A stretch of 64,000 nucleotides of DNA from Aspidapion aeneum (GCA_963576565.1 OY755038.1:137241624-137305623); one strand, 5' to 3'; positions 23,398-33,239 are shown, numbered from the stretch's first letter. Numbers and translations: made by a program. Notes: generated by a model from the sequence alone, not told the origin.

Positions 23398-23721
23398 CTA
23401 ATACTTCCGTATAGGTCTGTAAGGGGCAGCATCAGTCAAGGGAACATTGGAAATACGTCCTCTACGCGTTGAGGTGTTGTCAGATCTATTTCTACGGATC
23501 ATTTTTATAAACAAGGATTTTCGAGATGCACACATAGACCGAACAAATGTCAACCGGACCCCTGCCAACATAGCAAGTAGGAGGAAAATAACCAGCCAGA
23601 CTATAAGAAGCTCAGCATTGAAACCATCAACTGTAAAATCAATAACTTGAAGATCAGAGCATTGATGCATGCTCCCAGGAATATTCGAACACTCAACCAC
23701 TTCCCATATGAGTAAAGCCAT
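23398..23721 (-). CDS. Unknown single-pass membrane protein ORF in LTR copy C (second unit)
   Basis: I do not recognise this 107-codon ORF. It has a short N-terminal part (MALLIWEVVECSNIPG), then an acidic/polar stretch with two cysteines. A clear membrane segment follows at about residues 38-60 (ELLIVWLVIFLLLAMLAGVRL), then a basic tail (SRKSLFIKMIRRNRSD) ending RPIRKY. It lies upstream of the two intron-like segments on the sense strand. Copy A keeps protein-level similarity but with stops. It could be the end of an env-like or captured host membrane protein. No homologue can be named from sequence alone. Confidence 0.5.
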   Translation of the reverse strand: MALLIWEVVECSNIPGSMHQCSDLQVIDFTVDGFNAELLIVWLVIFLLLAMLAGVRLTFVRSMCASRKSLFIKMIRRNRSDNTSTRRGRISNVPLTDAAPYRPIRKY

Positions 23722-24751
23722 ACTAAGTGTAGAATTTAGTTGTATTTAAGTTATAGTTTTAGTCAAAGTTTCCTTCGCTGTTTATATATGTTTTCTCTAA
23801 GATTCATATAGTTTGACGCCATTTTTGTAAAACATTTTTACATTAATAAAGTTGTTTCTGAACTTGAACCTAAAAATACACATTGAACCACTGCTTAAAC
23901 CCGGCCTAAGAGTGTTCAGATGTTAAGTTTGCTCACCACTAGCTAGCCCTATATAACCTTCAATCCGACTAACTGAGCTAGATATTAACTTTATTTAACT
24001 ATGATTATATATTAATTTATATAATATAAAAATACGATTTTGTTTATTATTTTAGTCCTGGTTTATCCCTCGTTTATGCCCAATTTACAAAAGTGCATAA
24101 CTTGTATTTATTTTATCTTCTCCTTATCAAATTAATAAAGATATCAAAGTGGGCGGAGCCTCGGTTGTTCCTGGTCAAACCGTAGACCCAAATATGTTTT
24201 CGTGCCACAAAACTAGCCAATCCGTGAAGAAAAAGAGGTTCGGAAGAGAAATCATTGTCCTAATATCCTCGAAAATACAAACAATCAAACATCCAAAATA
24301 AATTAGATGTCTGTCTAAATGTTTCAAACTGTCCTTAAAACATCGTGAGTGGTTTGTGATATGGCAATGCCGCCATTATTTATTGAACGTACGTGCTCAC
24401 TTGAACAGCTGATGATTTATTCCGTGAACGTCAAAAAACCACGAAATTCCAGATAAAGAAAATAATGAAAAGTTTTTATGTGATTTTTCCCGAGACCTGT
24501 GATCCCAAATTCCAATCAGAATGCCCCAACAATCCGAAGTGCGCAGTGCCCACAACAAGATGATGGAATACCTCCTCTATAAGGTAACTTTCTGGAATTG
24601 TCCAGATATAATATATTGTATAACCTCAAAACCTAGCTCTATAAATTACCCTTAATGTGTGTACAGAAAACCGAATCGAATAGTTTTGGTTATTTACATA
24701 AATAAAACAAATATGTAACGTTTGCCTTAAACGTAAAAATGACACATGACA

Positions 24752-25255
24752 ATAGTTGTCTAATTTTGAATACCGAATTATCTCAAAATCCGTTTACAGT
24801 TTTTTTCAATTCAAACCACAAAACGAAGCGTCTGTAAATGATTCTCTGTGAAGCGCATAGTTCGACTGTTCACCACTAGGTGGTTTCATAAGATTATGTG
24901 TTTAATTGTGATAACTAGTTTTTTGTTGCTCCACGTGTAAACCGTTATTAAAAGGTAAGTACTTAGCCTAGGAAAGTGTAATTTGGCAAGGATGTACAAG
25001 AATAGTTGTGGAACAAGACTATGTATTGGAAATAAGAATTTCTCTCACGTAACCTAGAATATAAAGGTTGCCTAATTTTTGATAGGAAGGTATACCTGTA
25101 CAGGATATTTTTCAGATGACCAGCGTCGAGAAAACTGGATACAGTATTCACTTTACTTCCGATGGGCACACGAAGACCGTGCTGGACGATCTTTTGAATT
25201 TAATAAATCGCTTTAGTGCAATACAAAGTTTAATAGCACATTAGTTATTACATTT
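24752..25255. other. Unassigned spacer
   Basis: These 504 bp lie between the end of LTR copy C and the left end of Gypsy element 2. A 68-codon minus ORF (24963-25169) shows no recognisable motif and I treat it as chance. The last bases, attt, form the left target duplication of element 2. Confidence 0.5.
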
Positions 25256-25826
25256 TGTAACGTATTTTCCTCATTTTATAAAGAAAATGATTTTGTTACG
25301 TTTGGCGTGGACCTCTTATCAGGAATCTAGATAATTGGGCGTCACTCTAGGAAATAGAGGAGCCTAGAGTCTCCTATAGCCAGCACGACTAGCCTTTAGA
25401 CAGTCGAGAAAGGGGTGGGTTCGTAATAATAACAAGTCGTCGTAGATTTAAACCAATGTATTCTAGTCAAAAAGTCCAAAAGTTTAATGCACAAACCAAA
25501 TAACTTACGGAGGAGCGCAGGTGTGTTAGTTAATAAGAAAGTTTAACAAACAGTTAAGCAAAGTAAAAGCGTGCAAAGCAAAGTAATAAAATCATGCCAA
25601 AAAAAATGCGGTTGAAGCAAAACTTAATTAATCGTGCGATAAGCAAAAAGAAATATTTAAGCGGATTAATGCGGAAATAAGCAAACGGTATCAGGCAAAT
25701 TAATAGCGTGGACAGCAGACTCTTATATTAAAAACGCATAGGAAAGACCTGTGTAATGGTATATGTCAAAACAATGGACAACCTGTATAATTAGATTGTA
25801 GAGTGACGGGCTAAACGGTTAACCTG
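25256..25826 (-). repeat. Gypsy element 2, distal part of 3' LTR
   Basis: It matches 38459-39015 throughout, for example in the segments around lines starting tctagataattggg and gcgtgcaaagcaaag. Homology stops at cggttaacctgt (25826 and 39015). Here it is followed at once by LINE coding sequence. Confidence 0.85.
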
Positions 25827-26057
25827 TGTTTGTACTCGACGTAGGCGTGTCCACTGAGTTTCAGATATGTAAGTAAACAGTAGACAGCCATACGTTAGAA
25901 GTGGCCTTATGATGCTTTTGTAGAGTAAGATTTTGTTTTGCAGTGTGAGAGGCGATCGCTGGTTTATAAGAGGGTATATTGCACTGATGGCTCGCTGGGT
26001 TCTCTGTATGAGATGGGTGATATGGGGGATGAAGGTTAAGCCCCGGTCTAGGTGCAT
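25791..26057 (-). pseudogene. LINE ORF2 C-terminal fragment
   Basis: This is the post-RT thumb/connection of ORF2 (YLGMHLDRGLTFIPHITHLIQRTQRAISAIYPL, KILLYKSIIRPLLTYG, WTRLRRVQTQ). The last ten codons are read from LTR sequence of element 2. It is separated from the RT core by stops and a frameshift between 26058 and 26272. Confidence 0.75.
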
Positions 26058-26272
26058 TCCTAGATATATGGCACAGTCCTTTGTCGGTAACCTAGTACCG
26101 CTAATAGATGGGGGTTAGACAATATTGATGTTAGTGCGTTTCTTTATGAGGACAACTTGCTCACATTTAGCAGCATTTAATCGCAGTTTCCATTTTTCAA
26201 AATATGGTAAGAGGAGTCTTAGATGAAAGATGATTTGCCGGTTTGCAGTTTCGGCGTGGAAAGAGGCGGCCG

Positions 26273-27601
26273 TCACGCCGATGTCATCTGCAAACGCGGC
26301 GAGTTCGGTTCTTGGATAAGATCTGCGATGTAGAGAGTATAAAGCTTCGGAGAAAGAACTGTGCCCTGTGGTGTCCCTGCGCTAATTTGTTGTGGGGGTG
26401 AAAGTTTATTCACCTTTACAGAGAATGATCTGCCTTGGAGAAAAGATGCTGACAGTGTGACCAGGTTTCTAGGATTATGTAAGATGTGATGAAATTTAAA
26501 GATAAGCCCGTCGTGCCAAACCGTGTCGAATGCTTTTTCCATGTCTAACATGGTCAGCACCGTACACTGGTTTTGGTTAAACTTAAGCTGTGCATGATGG
26601 ACAATTCTGGCGACTTGAAGTTCTGTGCTTCTGCCTGGTCTGAACCCAAACTGATAGTCAGGGATAATGCGCCAGTTTTGATCGAGTTTGTTAATTCTGT
26701 TAAGAACTGTCCTTTCTGCGACCTTGGAAAGAGAGTTTAGAAGTGAAATAAGCCTATAACTGTTTGGGTTCATTGGGTCCTTATTTGGTTTTGGGATGGG
26801 AATCAGAATCGCGTGTTTCCATTGCGGAGAGAACTGCTGTAGGATTAAAATTGAAGTGAAAATATAGGAGAGTTGAACTAGTCCTTTTCTGGGTAATTGT
26901 TTCAATAAAATATTTAAAATATTATCTGGTCCAGGGGCCTTGTTGTTAGGAATTTTTTTGGTGATCTCCGCAATTTCGTGTAGTGAAACTATAAGTTTTC
27001 GTCTTGTGCGTGGCGGCAAGGGTACTGGGTGTTTCAGTGCCCGTGCCATGACTGTAATGTCTGTTTGAAATGGTGTTGTGTCCGGTGTAGTTGTGTAAAT
27101 TTGGGAAAAATGGTTGGCAAATGTCTGTGCTTTTTCAGCATCTGTCATCACCGATCCATTCAGCGAGTGGATTTCGGGCGCCTTCCCTCTAGCCTGTCTT
27201 ACGACCCGCCAAAGAGATTGGTCGCCCACTCTCGCATTACGGAGTCGGTTCGTCCAAACGTCGTTCGTGTGTGTTGTTATTTGTCTGTTAATTTCGTCTT
27301 GTAGTTGTTGTCTGTCAGCAGGCTGTCGGTGTCTTTGCCAATTTTTCCTGTACCGGTTTTTCTGTCTGATGAGGTCAGTTATGTCTTGTGGTAATCGTCG
27401 TTCTGCATTGGTCACCCGGTACACAGGACAGTCCAGACTGCAGCTTGTGTGGGATCCCTTGCAGTTTGCGCAGGTTGCAGGCGCTTCTTTGTCCTTCATG
27501 CAGGTGAAGGTGAGGTGGTCTTTGGCGCATTTCATGCACCTTATGGGCCGGTTGCAATTAGATTGCGAATGGCCAAACAATTGACACCTTCGACACTGCA
27601 T
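26273..27601 (-). CDS. LINE fused ORF: ORF1 zinc knuckles joined to ORF2 reverse transcriptase, no endonuclease
   Basis: The first 60 residues are the zinc-knuckle tail of ORF1. After CPVYR it passes without a break into the segment that normally follows the endonuclease in ORF2 (AERRLPQDITDLIRQKNRYRK). RT follows with NKAPGPDNI, AILIPIPKPNKDP, DYQFGFRPGRST, MLDMEKAFDTVWH and AGTPQGTVLSPKLY. The end of ORF1 and the whole apurinic-type endonuclease are therefore missing, yet the join keeps the frame. The frame is lost just before the catalytic FADD, which is readable in another frame at about 26280. Confidence 0.82.
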   Translation of the reverse strand: MQCRRCQLFGHSQSNCNRPIRCMKCAKDHLTFTCMKDKEAPATCANCKGSHTSCSLDCPVYRVTNAERRLPQDITDLIRQKNRYRKNWQRHRQPADRQQLQDEINRQITTHTNDVWTNRLRNARVGDQSLWRVVRQARGKAPEIHSLNGSVMTDAEKAQTFANHFSQIYTTTPDTTPFQTDITVMARALKHPVPLPPRTRRKLIVSLHEIAEITKKIPNNKAPGPDNILNILLKQLPRKGLVQLSYIFTSILILQQFSPQWKHAILIPIPKPNKDPMNPNSYRLISLLNSLSKVAERTVLNRINKLDQNWRIIPDYQFGFRPGRSTELQVARIVHHAQLKFNQNQCTVLTMLDMEKAFDTVWHDGLIFKFHHILHNPRNLVTLSASFLQGRSFSVKVNKLSPPQQISAGTPQGTVLSPKLYTLYIADLIQEPNSPRLQMTSA

Positions 27602-27628
27602 GATGGGCCTGTCGTTTCTCCTTAGCTC

Positions 27629-29008
27629 CTATTGTACTCGAGTATAGTTGAGATATCGTACGTTGTTTTGAAGATTTTTGAGTGTAATTTTGGCGTCCGT
27701 GACTACCAAAAACAGGGGTACAACCTTGGTTTTCATTTTGTATACATCTGTGACGTTGAGTTTGTATTCGTTCTGCAGTTCATCTCGGATTTCTGACGGT
27801 TTTATACAGCTCTGCAGTCCTCTTAGTACAAAGGCATGGGTTTTCTCGCCATGGGGTGTGTATGTATGGAAGCTGGTTTCGGCTTCCCTCCCGAGCATAT
27901 CTTTGAATGTTATAAACTCGTCGAAATCTTTGATGAACTGCAGAGTATCTTTTCGGCTGTATCTCAGTGTAAACCCCTTTTTGATATGAGTTTTAAGGTA
28001 GTTCACGAAGCCATGATGATCTTTCACTTGTCCATCCAGTACAATGGGAGGTGGTTTTTTGTTGGATTTTGGTTTTTGCGCTGCCCTAGTTGGAGACAAA
28101 CTTTTCCTGGCCTTTTCCCTTACGAGCCCTTCAGTTTCCATGTCGCTCTCTGAGTCTTCTTGCGACATGGATGGTACTGTCCTGCGTCTGGGTTGCTTGT
28201 TCTGCCCGCTTGTTGATGGGCCGGATTGACTTGATTGTGTTGTCAAAGTTGGCTGCTCTTTTTCCGCAAGTTTGCTGAATTTATTTCGGATTGGTGTACT
28301 TGGCACTTTTTGCAAAAAAGAGCCAACTTTTGAAACTTTTCGCGGGATTCTGACACCATTCTTATCGACGTCTCCTATTGGCGAATTTTCCTGTGTATCC
28401 ATCATTTCCATTGTTGGGCCAATCAGGATGCTTGTTCGGATTTCATTTAGTGTAGATTTCTCGATAAGTTGGTTTTCAAATAGGACTTGCCCATCCAGCC
28501 CGGTCAACTCTTGTGATCCGATTGCTTTTGGTGAATTGGGTGGGTTTTCCTTCGTATTTGTGTTGGCCAAGCCGGTCAACTCTTGTAGCACGTTATCGCT
28601 TAAGTGCGCATGCGCCAGATTTTCGGCACGTGGCAGAGGGTTTGCTAGTGTAGGGTGTACTCCACCCTTCCCCACTACACTAGCACTACCACTCACGTTA
28701 CCACTTTGTTTTTGCACTTCACTACTTTTTGTCTTTCTTTTAAATTGGTTAGGGTGTTTAGCGGGATCTATCCATTTGTTCGACAACGGTAAATAATGGT
28801 ACCGGTCGAAATCTATGTTACCGGACTTTAGATGTTCATCTAATTTGTACCGTGTTTCTCGTCTTGAGTTATTGTCGATCTTTGATTTTAACCGATTACA
28901 GTAAAACATGCACTTCGTGCATCTTCCCTGAATGGGTTTATCAGGCGTGTCTGAAAAAGTTGAGTACTCGGAATCCGACTTGGGTCTTTTTGAGTGTTTC
29001 GCTTTCAA
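27629..29008 (-). CDS. LINE ORF1 (Gag-like, PRE/C2HC type)
   Basis: This is the RNA-binding ORF1 protein of a Jockey-superfamily LINE. The N-terminal half is low-complexity with a CTKCMFYC cysteine pair. The C-terminal 130 residues (FVNYLKTHIKKGFTLRYSRKD to LFLVVTDAKITLKN) match the region that precedes zinc knuckles in insect Jockey ORF1. The stop at 27629 is an in-frame TAG. The same frame continues directly into three zinc knuckles (CRRCQLFGHSQSNC, CMKCAKDHLTFTC, CANCKGSHTSCSLDC). The start is uncertain: the frame begins at a TTG with a stop just upstream. Confidence 0.75.
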   Translation of the reverse strand: MKAKHSKRPKSDSEYSTFSDTPDKPIQGRCTKCMFYCNRLKSKIDNNSRRETRYKLDEHLKSGNIDFDRYHYLPLSNKWIDPAKHPNQFKRKTKSSEVQKQSGNVSGSASVVGKGGVHPTLANPLPRAENLAHAHLSDNVLQELTGLANTNTKENPPNSPKAIGSQELTGLDGQVLFENQLIEKSTLNEIRTSILIGPTMEMMDTQENSPIGDVDKNGVRIPRKVSKVGSFLQKVPSTPIRNKFSKLAEKEQPTLTTQSSQSGPSTSGQNKQPRRRTVPSMSQEDSESDMETEGLVREKARKSLSPTRAAQKPKSNKKPPPIVLDGQVKDHHGFVNYLKTHIKKGFTLRYSRKDTLQFIKDFDEFITFKDMLGREAETSFHTYTPHGEKTHAFVLRGLQSCIKPSEIRDELQNEYKLNVTDVYKMKTKVVPLFLVVTDAKITLKNLQNNVRYLNYTRVQ

Positions 29009-29125
29009 TCGCTAAGAACGCTATCTCCTGTTGGTTCAACATGGGTCAAAATCACCTACTAATTTCGGATCAATCTGCTCATGCAACATACAACGTTAGC
29101 CGACGGCGTTCTCAACACAAGTGAC

Positions 29126-29404
29126 GATGTGTGCTGCTGGCCGGCTGGACTCGTTCTGCCTTTCTCCTGCTTTGTGCGCGCCTATTTATAGTCGTGATGA
29201 CGTCAACGTCAACCACGAGAAGCGGTGTTTTACGTCGCGCATACTTGCTCACAGCGACGGCTGGTTTGGCTGTTTGGTATTTTACGCGGTCATACCGGTC
29301 TGGCCGGGGCGCAAGTATAATAATATATTTTTACGCGATAGTTTATTTATGAATTATACACACCTGGGCTACTAAAACCTTAGTATTTAAGTGACTTCGT
29401 CACA
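29126..29404 (-). repeat. Gypsy element 2, U3 part of 3' LTR
   Basis: It matches 42699-42981. The sense-strand start TGTGACGAAG at 29404 follows a polypurine tract. It contains a TATA box (TATAAATA, 29183-29190) in gactataaataggcgcgc, with GC-rich flanks. Plus-strand ORFs over this segment are shadows. Confidence 0.85.
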
Positions 29405-29424
29405 CACCCCCCTTACTTCACTAG
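29405..29424 (-). other. Polypurine tract of Gypsy element 2
   Basis: The sense strand reads CTAGTGAAGTAAGGGGGGTG directly before the U3 start. It marks the inner border of the 3' LTR. About 120 bp of AT-rich sequence separate it from the end of ORF3. Confidence 0.8.
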
Positions 29425-29543
29425 AAAATGCAATAATTCTTTGGGAATTGTTGTATTTTCGTATATTTAAATACCAAATAAACTAAATAAACCTAAAAAA
29501 ATATCCTGGAAAAAGGAAAAAAATAATAATAATAAAGAAAACA

Positions 29544-30440
29544 TCAAAAAAAACTTAAATAATAAAGAAAACAGCTGTTTCCTAGAGCGTCTGGATCCAT
29601 GGCGGTGGAAATCATACGGGTCCTCTTCGAAATTGTGTTAATTTCGGAGGACGAGTCACGGTTTCTTTTATTTCTCGGGCATGCGGTGTGTTGGCACGGA
29701 CATTCTCTTGACAAAAATCCTAATCTTCCGCAATGGGAGCAGAAAATAACCCTTGGTCCCAAAGATTGCGTCCGGTGATGTCCTATACGACCGCACCGCC
29801 AACATAGATCTTCACTTAGGTCTAGAAAGCTTTCAACTCTAATCGGCGGTAAAGGTAAAGTCGGTAAGTTTTGATCTTTAATCGGATCCAAGTCAAAACC
29901 CCATGGTTTTTTAGAACCGACCTCAGATGCGGTCGTTAAAATTTCATGTTTCGGTTCGGATGAAGCAACGGAAGGTGTATTGGTCGGTTTTTCAGTTCGG
30001 CAACATTCCCGACTTAACACTCCTAACCTCCCACATTTAGAACAGAATTTGCGGTGGACACCATCACAGGCATTTCTCCAGTGTTCCGTTTGACCACAAT
30101 GCCAACACATATTCGGTGCTATCGGAATGTGTATGGCACTTTCCATTGCACGCTTGGGCTGAGAACGGGTCGGGTGAGAATCCTCGATAGCCTCGGACAG
30201 TTCTCGTGCCAAGTCCTCAGTGGTAAGCTCTAACACGGGTGAAGCTATGTCCATCAATTTCTTCTCCTGGTAGTCCTTCTTTGGCTGGAAGAGAACCACA
30301 GGAGGGTTTTGGTCGAAGGCGGGCGATTGTCTTCCGGAATTCTTTAGCGGTACATCTATTAAACGGAGAGAAAAAATAACAAACGGTACAAATAGGAACG
30401 GAACTTTATGTTTAGATTTCGCATTAATACTAACGAACAT
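29544..30440 (-). CDS. Third ORF of Gypsy element 2: zinc-knuckle protein downstream of integrase
   Basis: I cannot assign this 298-codon ORF to a known product. Its ATG overlaps the pol stop by 11 nt. The N-terminus is hydrophobic (VPFLFVPFVIFSLRLIDV). Two pairs of knuckle-like motifs follow: CWHCGQTEHWRNAC (canonical CX2CX4HX4C) with CSKCGRLGVLSREC, and CWRCGRIGHHRTQS (last Cys lost) with CSHCGRLGFLSREC. These resemble the element's own nucleocapsid (CWRCRNSGHF ... SRDC), so it may be a duplicated nucleocapsid module. It occupies the env position but has no glycoprotein features. It is fully open although gag and pol around it carry many stops. Confidence 0.7.
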   Translation of the reverse strand: MFVSINAKSKHKVPFLFVPFVIFSLRLIDVPLKNSGRQSPAFDQNPPVVLFQPKKDYQEKKLMDIASPVLELTTEDLARELSEAIEDSHPTRSQPKRAMESAIHIPIAPNMCWHCGQTEHWRNACDGVHRKFCSKCGRLGVLSRECCRTEKPTNTPSVASSEPKHEILTTASEVGSKKPWGFDLDPIKDQNLPTLPLPPIRVESFLDLSEDLCWRCGRIGHHRTQSLGPRVIFCSHCGRLGFLSRECPCQHTACPRNKRNRDSSSEINTISKRTRMISTAMDPDALGNSCFLYYLSFF

Positions 30441-31814
30441 GAGCCGGTTTTAAGTATTTTATGTGAATATGATTTACTCTTTTACCTTGCGTATCTTTAA
30501 AATCATATACTACGGGAGAGATTACTTTACATACGATGTACGGTCCAGAGTACTTTGGGGCAAGTTTAGCTTCGAAACATTTTACGGCTGATGACAGCGG
30601 ACGTTCTTTCGGTAAACCATATCTCCAACATGGCAGTGCCATTCCCGATGTCGAAGATTGTAATGTCGGCTTTGTGTGCTAAAAGCATGAGAAAGATTTA
30701 TACGTACTAGTTCGTACACTTCTTTTAGCTTTTTAAGACGGGAAACTACTTGAGTGGTGTCGGTAGGTGCTAAGTCATCATTAGTATTGTCTGAAGGTTC
30801 GGTGCGAGACAACGTATTGGGCAGTTCTAGCTCTCGACCAGTTTAAAAATGCTGGCGAAAAACCCGTTGAATCATGCTTAGAACTGTTGTAAGCAAATGT
30901 TAGATCGGTTAAATAGAGATCTCAGTGACGGTGTTTATTCTAAAACAACTGAGCAATCATGGTTTTCATAGAGCGGTTCGTTTTTTCTACTGTATTGTCT
31001 TGCGGAGTGTAAACAGGTGTATAACGATGTTTTATCCCAAAAACTTCAAGAAGTTCTTCGAAAATCTTTCCCTTGTACTGCGATCCATTGTCACTTTAAA
31101 GAACTTGGGGACAACCAAATCTAGAGAGTACTAACTCGTGCAGAGCGTTAGAAACATCCGCTAGGTAGAAGTACGAAGTGGTTTGCATTCTACCCACTTG
31201 GAGAAACGATCCCGAAACATTACAATATACGAATTTCCTTTAGCTGAACGAGGCAGTGGTCCTATTAAATCAGAAGTAACGGTTTCCCAAGGATTTTTGT
31301 TACTTGACGGTTGCATCTTACCAGGTGCTTGTTGCTGTGATACCTTGTATTCCTGGCATGAAGGACAACTTCGAACATACTTTGCAATGTCTCTGAACAT
31401 CCCAGGCCAATAGTACCGGAGAGCAATTCTACTTGCTGTTTTTAAAATAGCCATATGTCCGGCAGTTGGTGCATCATGGTTCTCAGTAAGAACTTGAGCT
31501 CTTGCGGCTTTTGGCACACCCAACTTCCATGGGTCAGCCATTTCTGTTTCTTTGAGACCTGACATGTCCCAAAAGTGTCGGTATAATCTACCATTTTTGA
31601 CAGAATAGTCAGGAAATGCTTTTGAGTTGGATTGTACTTCGGACAATTTCCGGGAATACCAAGAGCAAGTGGTCTCCAGGGTAACGGTAAATACTGGATC
31701 AGCTTCAGATTCGGGTTCACCGTTATCTAGCGGGTTTCGAAAAAGTGTGTCGGCTATTTTATTCAATACTCCTTTTGGGTATTTAACTGTAAAATTAAAT
31801 TGCTGTAAAAACAT
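30430..31814 (-). pseudogene. pol: Integrase remnant (Gypsy element 2)
   Basis: Pieces in order are HMAILKTASRIALRYYWPGM with CPSCQEY (zinc domain), TSDLIGPLPRSAKGNSYIV (first catalytic D), SDNGSQYKG near 31090 (second D), VEKTNRSMKTM near 30975 (E), and FEAKLAPKYSGPYIVCKVISP at the C-terminus, ending at 30430. Several in-frame stops and frameshifts interrupt it, for example around 31160 and 30830, so it cannot give an intact enzyme. Confidence 0.88.
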
Positions 31815-32270
31815 TCGCCAGCGAGAAAGTCTAGTGACTGGTGATCAGTGACTACGGTAAATGAATACAACTCTAGGTACGGACGCATTTTCTCTATTCC
31901 CCAAACTATAGCGGCGCATTCTTTTTCGGTTACCGACATCTTTCTCTTGGATGGAGTTAACGTGCGACTTGCATAAGCAATCACGTGATCTCCCAAATGG
32001 TCATTCTGGACCAGTGCAGCTCCTAGACCATAATCTGAAGCATCTGTTTGTAACATAAACGGTCGCGAGAAATCGGGGCATTAGAGTATTGACGCTTTAG
32101 TTAAATTGCTTTTTAACTCTTCAAAAGCGGTTTGTTGCTCGTCATGCCAAACAAATCGTTGCCCTTTTCCTAGTAATTTGTTCAAAGGAGCTGCTACCTG
32201 AGAAAATCCGGGAATAAAGCGACGATACCAACCCGCGATTCCTAAAAATCTCCTTACGGCCCTAACGGTA
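31763..32270 (-). pseudogene. pol: RT connection and RNase H remnant (Gypsy element 2)
   Basis: The stretch 32056-31763 reads MLQTDASDYGLGAALVQ ... VTEKECAAIVWGIEKMRPYLELYSFTVVTDHQSL, a Ty3/Gypsy RNase H with its catalytic aspartates. Upstream to 32270 the frame gives the RT tail (FLGIAGWYRRFIPGFSQVAAPLNKLL). The coding sequence resumes at 35234 on the other side of the insert. A frameshift near 31830 breaks the link to integrase. Confidence 0.85.
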
Positions 32271-32678
32271 GTATGTTATAATTAAAATAGAGTTGGGGCC
32301 ACTTTGTTATATTATTGTTTTTCATATAATATAACTTTTTTTATATTATTGATGTTGTTTTAATATTCCCCAAATTTACCTCGGCTAGGTAGAGCTATTT
32401 AGGGTCGTGAGGTTCTTTTAAGAAAAATATTGTCAATTTTCTATTTTTGAAATGATAATAGACCTCTATTTACTTTGACACAATTAACAACAATGGTGAC
32501 AGATTTTCCTTACTATCACCATGTTACCAATGTATCAATGCAGGAACAAAATAAAAGATCAGAATTACTTTTTGTTTACAAACCTCAACATTTATTTTGA
32601 TTCAGAAAGAAGAACAAATAAAAATCAAATGATCAAATATAAACAAAAAAAAATACTCTGCCAATCTATGGGCACCTA

Positions 32679-32719
32679 AGCTCACACTAGGTACTATAGT
32701 TATAGTGTACGTGTGAGCT
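32679..32719. repeat. Imperfect hairpin 1
   Basis: The arms agctcacac and gtgtgagct enclose a partly paired stretch with a tatagttata centre. Confidence 0.65.
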
Positions 32720-32739
32720 AATATAACTAAAAACTGAAA

Positions 32740-33078
32740 TATATTTTATTGAACTCCAGACTCAATTACCGTTCGTTTGATACCACACAAGCCATGTTTT
32801 GACTTAAATTTTAATTTTTCAAATCTACCCCCACCGTTTTTTTAAACTAAAATGTATTTTGTTTAACTCCAGACTCAATTACCTTTCGTTTGATATCACA
32901 CACGCCATATTTCCACATAAACACTAATTTTTTTAATTTACCCCCACCCTTTTTTTTAAAAGTAAAATGTATTTTATTTAACTTCAGACGCAATTACCTT
33001 TCGTTTGATATCACACACGCCATATTTTTACATAAACTAATTTTTGAAATATACCCCCACCCTTTTATTTGGCTTGTG
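32740..33078. repeat. Three degenerate units of about 115 bp
   Basis: Each unit holds aactccagactcaattac or a close variant, then tttgatatcacacacgcca and a tacccccaccc stretch. Unit starts are near 32752, 32865 and 32980. Confidence 0.85.
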
Positions 33079-33192
33079 TTTGGTGGATTTTGTTCATTTT
33101 TAAATGGGACCATCTCGACCCAAAACCCAGCGTAGGCACCAAATTTCATTAAAATCGGGCAAGTGGTTTTTGAGTTATGCGCGTTGGTCGTT

Positions 33193-33239
33193 ACAGACAG
33201 ACAGACATACAGACAGACAGACAGACAGACAGACAGACG
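33193..33239. repeat. CAGA microsatellite
   Basis: It is about ten CAGA units with one CATA variant, following the motif gttatgcgcgttggtcgtta that often precedes such runs in insect repeats. Confidence 0.9.

Larger units (their letters stand above)
22357..23752. repeat. 698-bp tandem duplication inside LTR copy C
   Basis: Two adjacent copies (22357-23054 and 23055-23752) appear identical over long stretches. They encode identical ORFs at an offset of exactly 698. Copies A and B have one unit, so the duplication is specific to copy C and recent. Confidence 0.9.
19389..24751 (-). repeat. Third, older copy of the giant LTR, entered mid-way (copy C)
   Basis: It starts abruptly at ctatgacctgaacgcag, which matches copy B internally at about 15691. 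It follows B and A to the common end (minus-strand start TGTCATGTGTC at 24751). Divergence from A and B is clearly higher than between A and B. The simplest reading is that element 1 inserted into this copy. The other half and the target duplication would lie left of position 1. It contains two intron-like segments, a 698-bp tandem duplication and an intact membrane-protein ORF. Confidence 0.78.
25827..29125 (-). mobile_element. Jockey-like LINE in the 3' LTR of element 2, rearranged
   Basis: This minus-strand non-LTR retrotransposon has a Jockey-type ORF1 and an RT. Its 5' side (29125) abuts LTR sequence. Its 3' side (25827) ends inside coding sequence with no 3' UTR or poly(A), and about 200 bp or more of LTR are missing there. 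Later deletion of the LINE tail together with adjacent LTR is the likely cause. The endonuclease domain is also missing. Confidence 0.8.

Noticed and set aside
27029..29124. Plus-strand ORFs opposite the LINE
   Set aside because: They are mirror frames of LINE ORF1 and RT with no motif of their own.
29121..29375. Plus-strand ORF shared with 42700-42952
   Set aside because: It lies over the U3 region of the LTR, opposite to its TATA box. Similarity of the two ORFs is explained by LTR homology.
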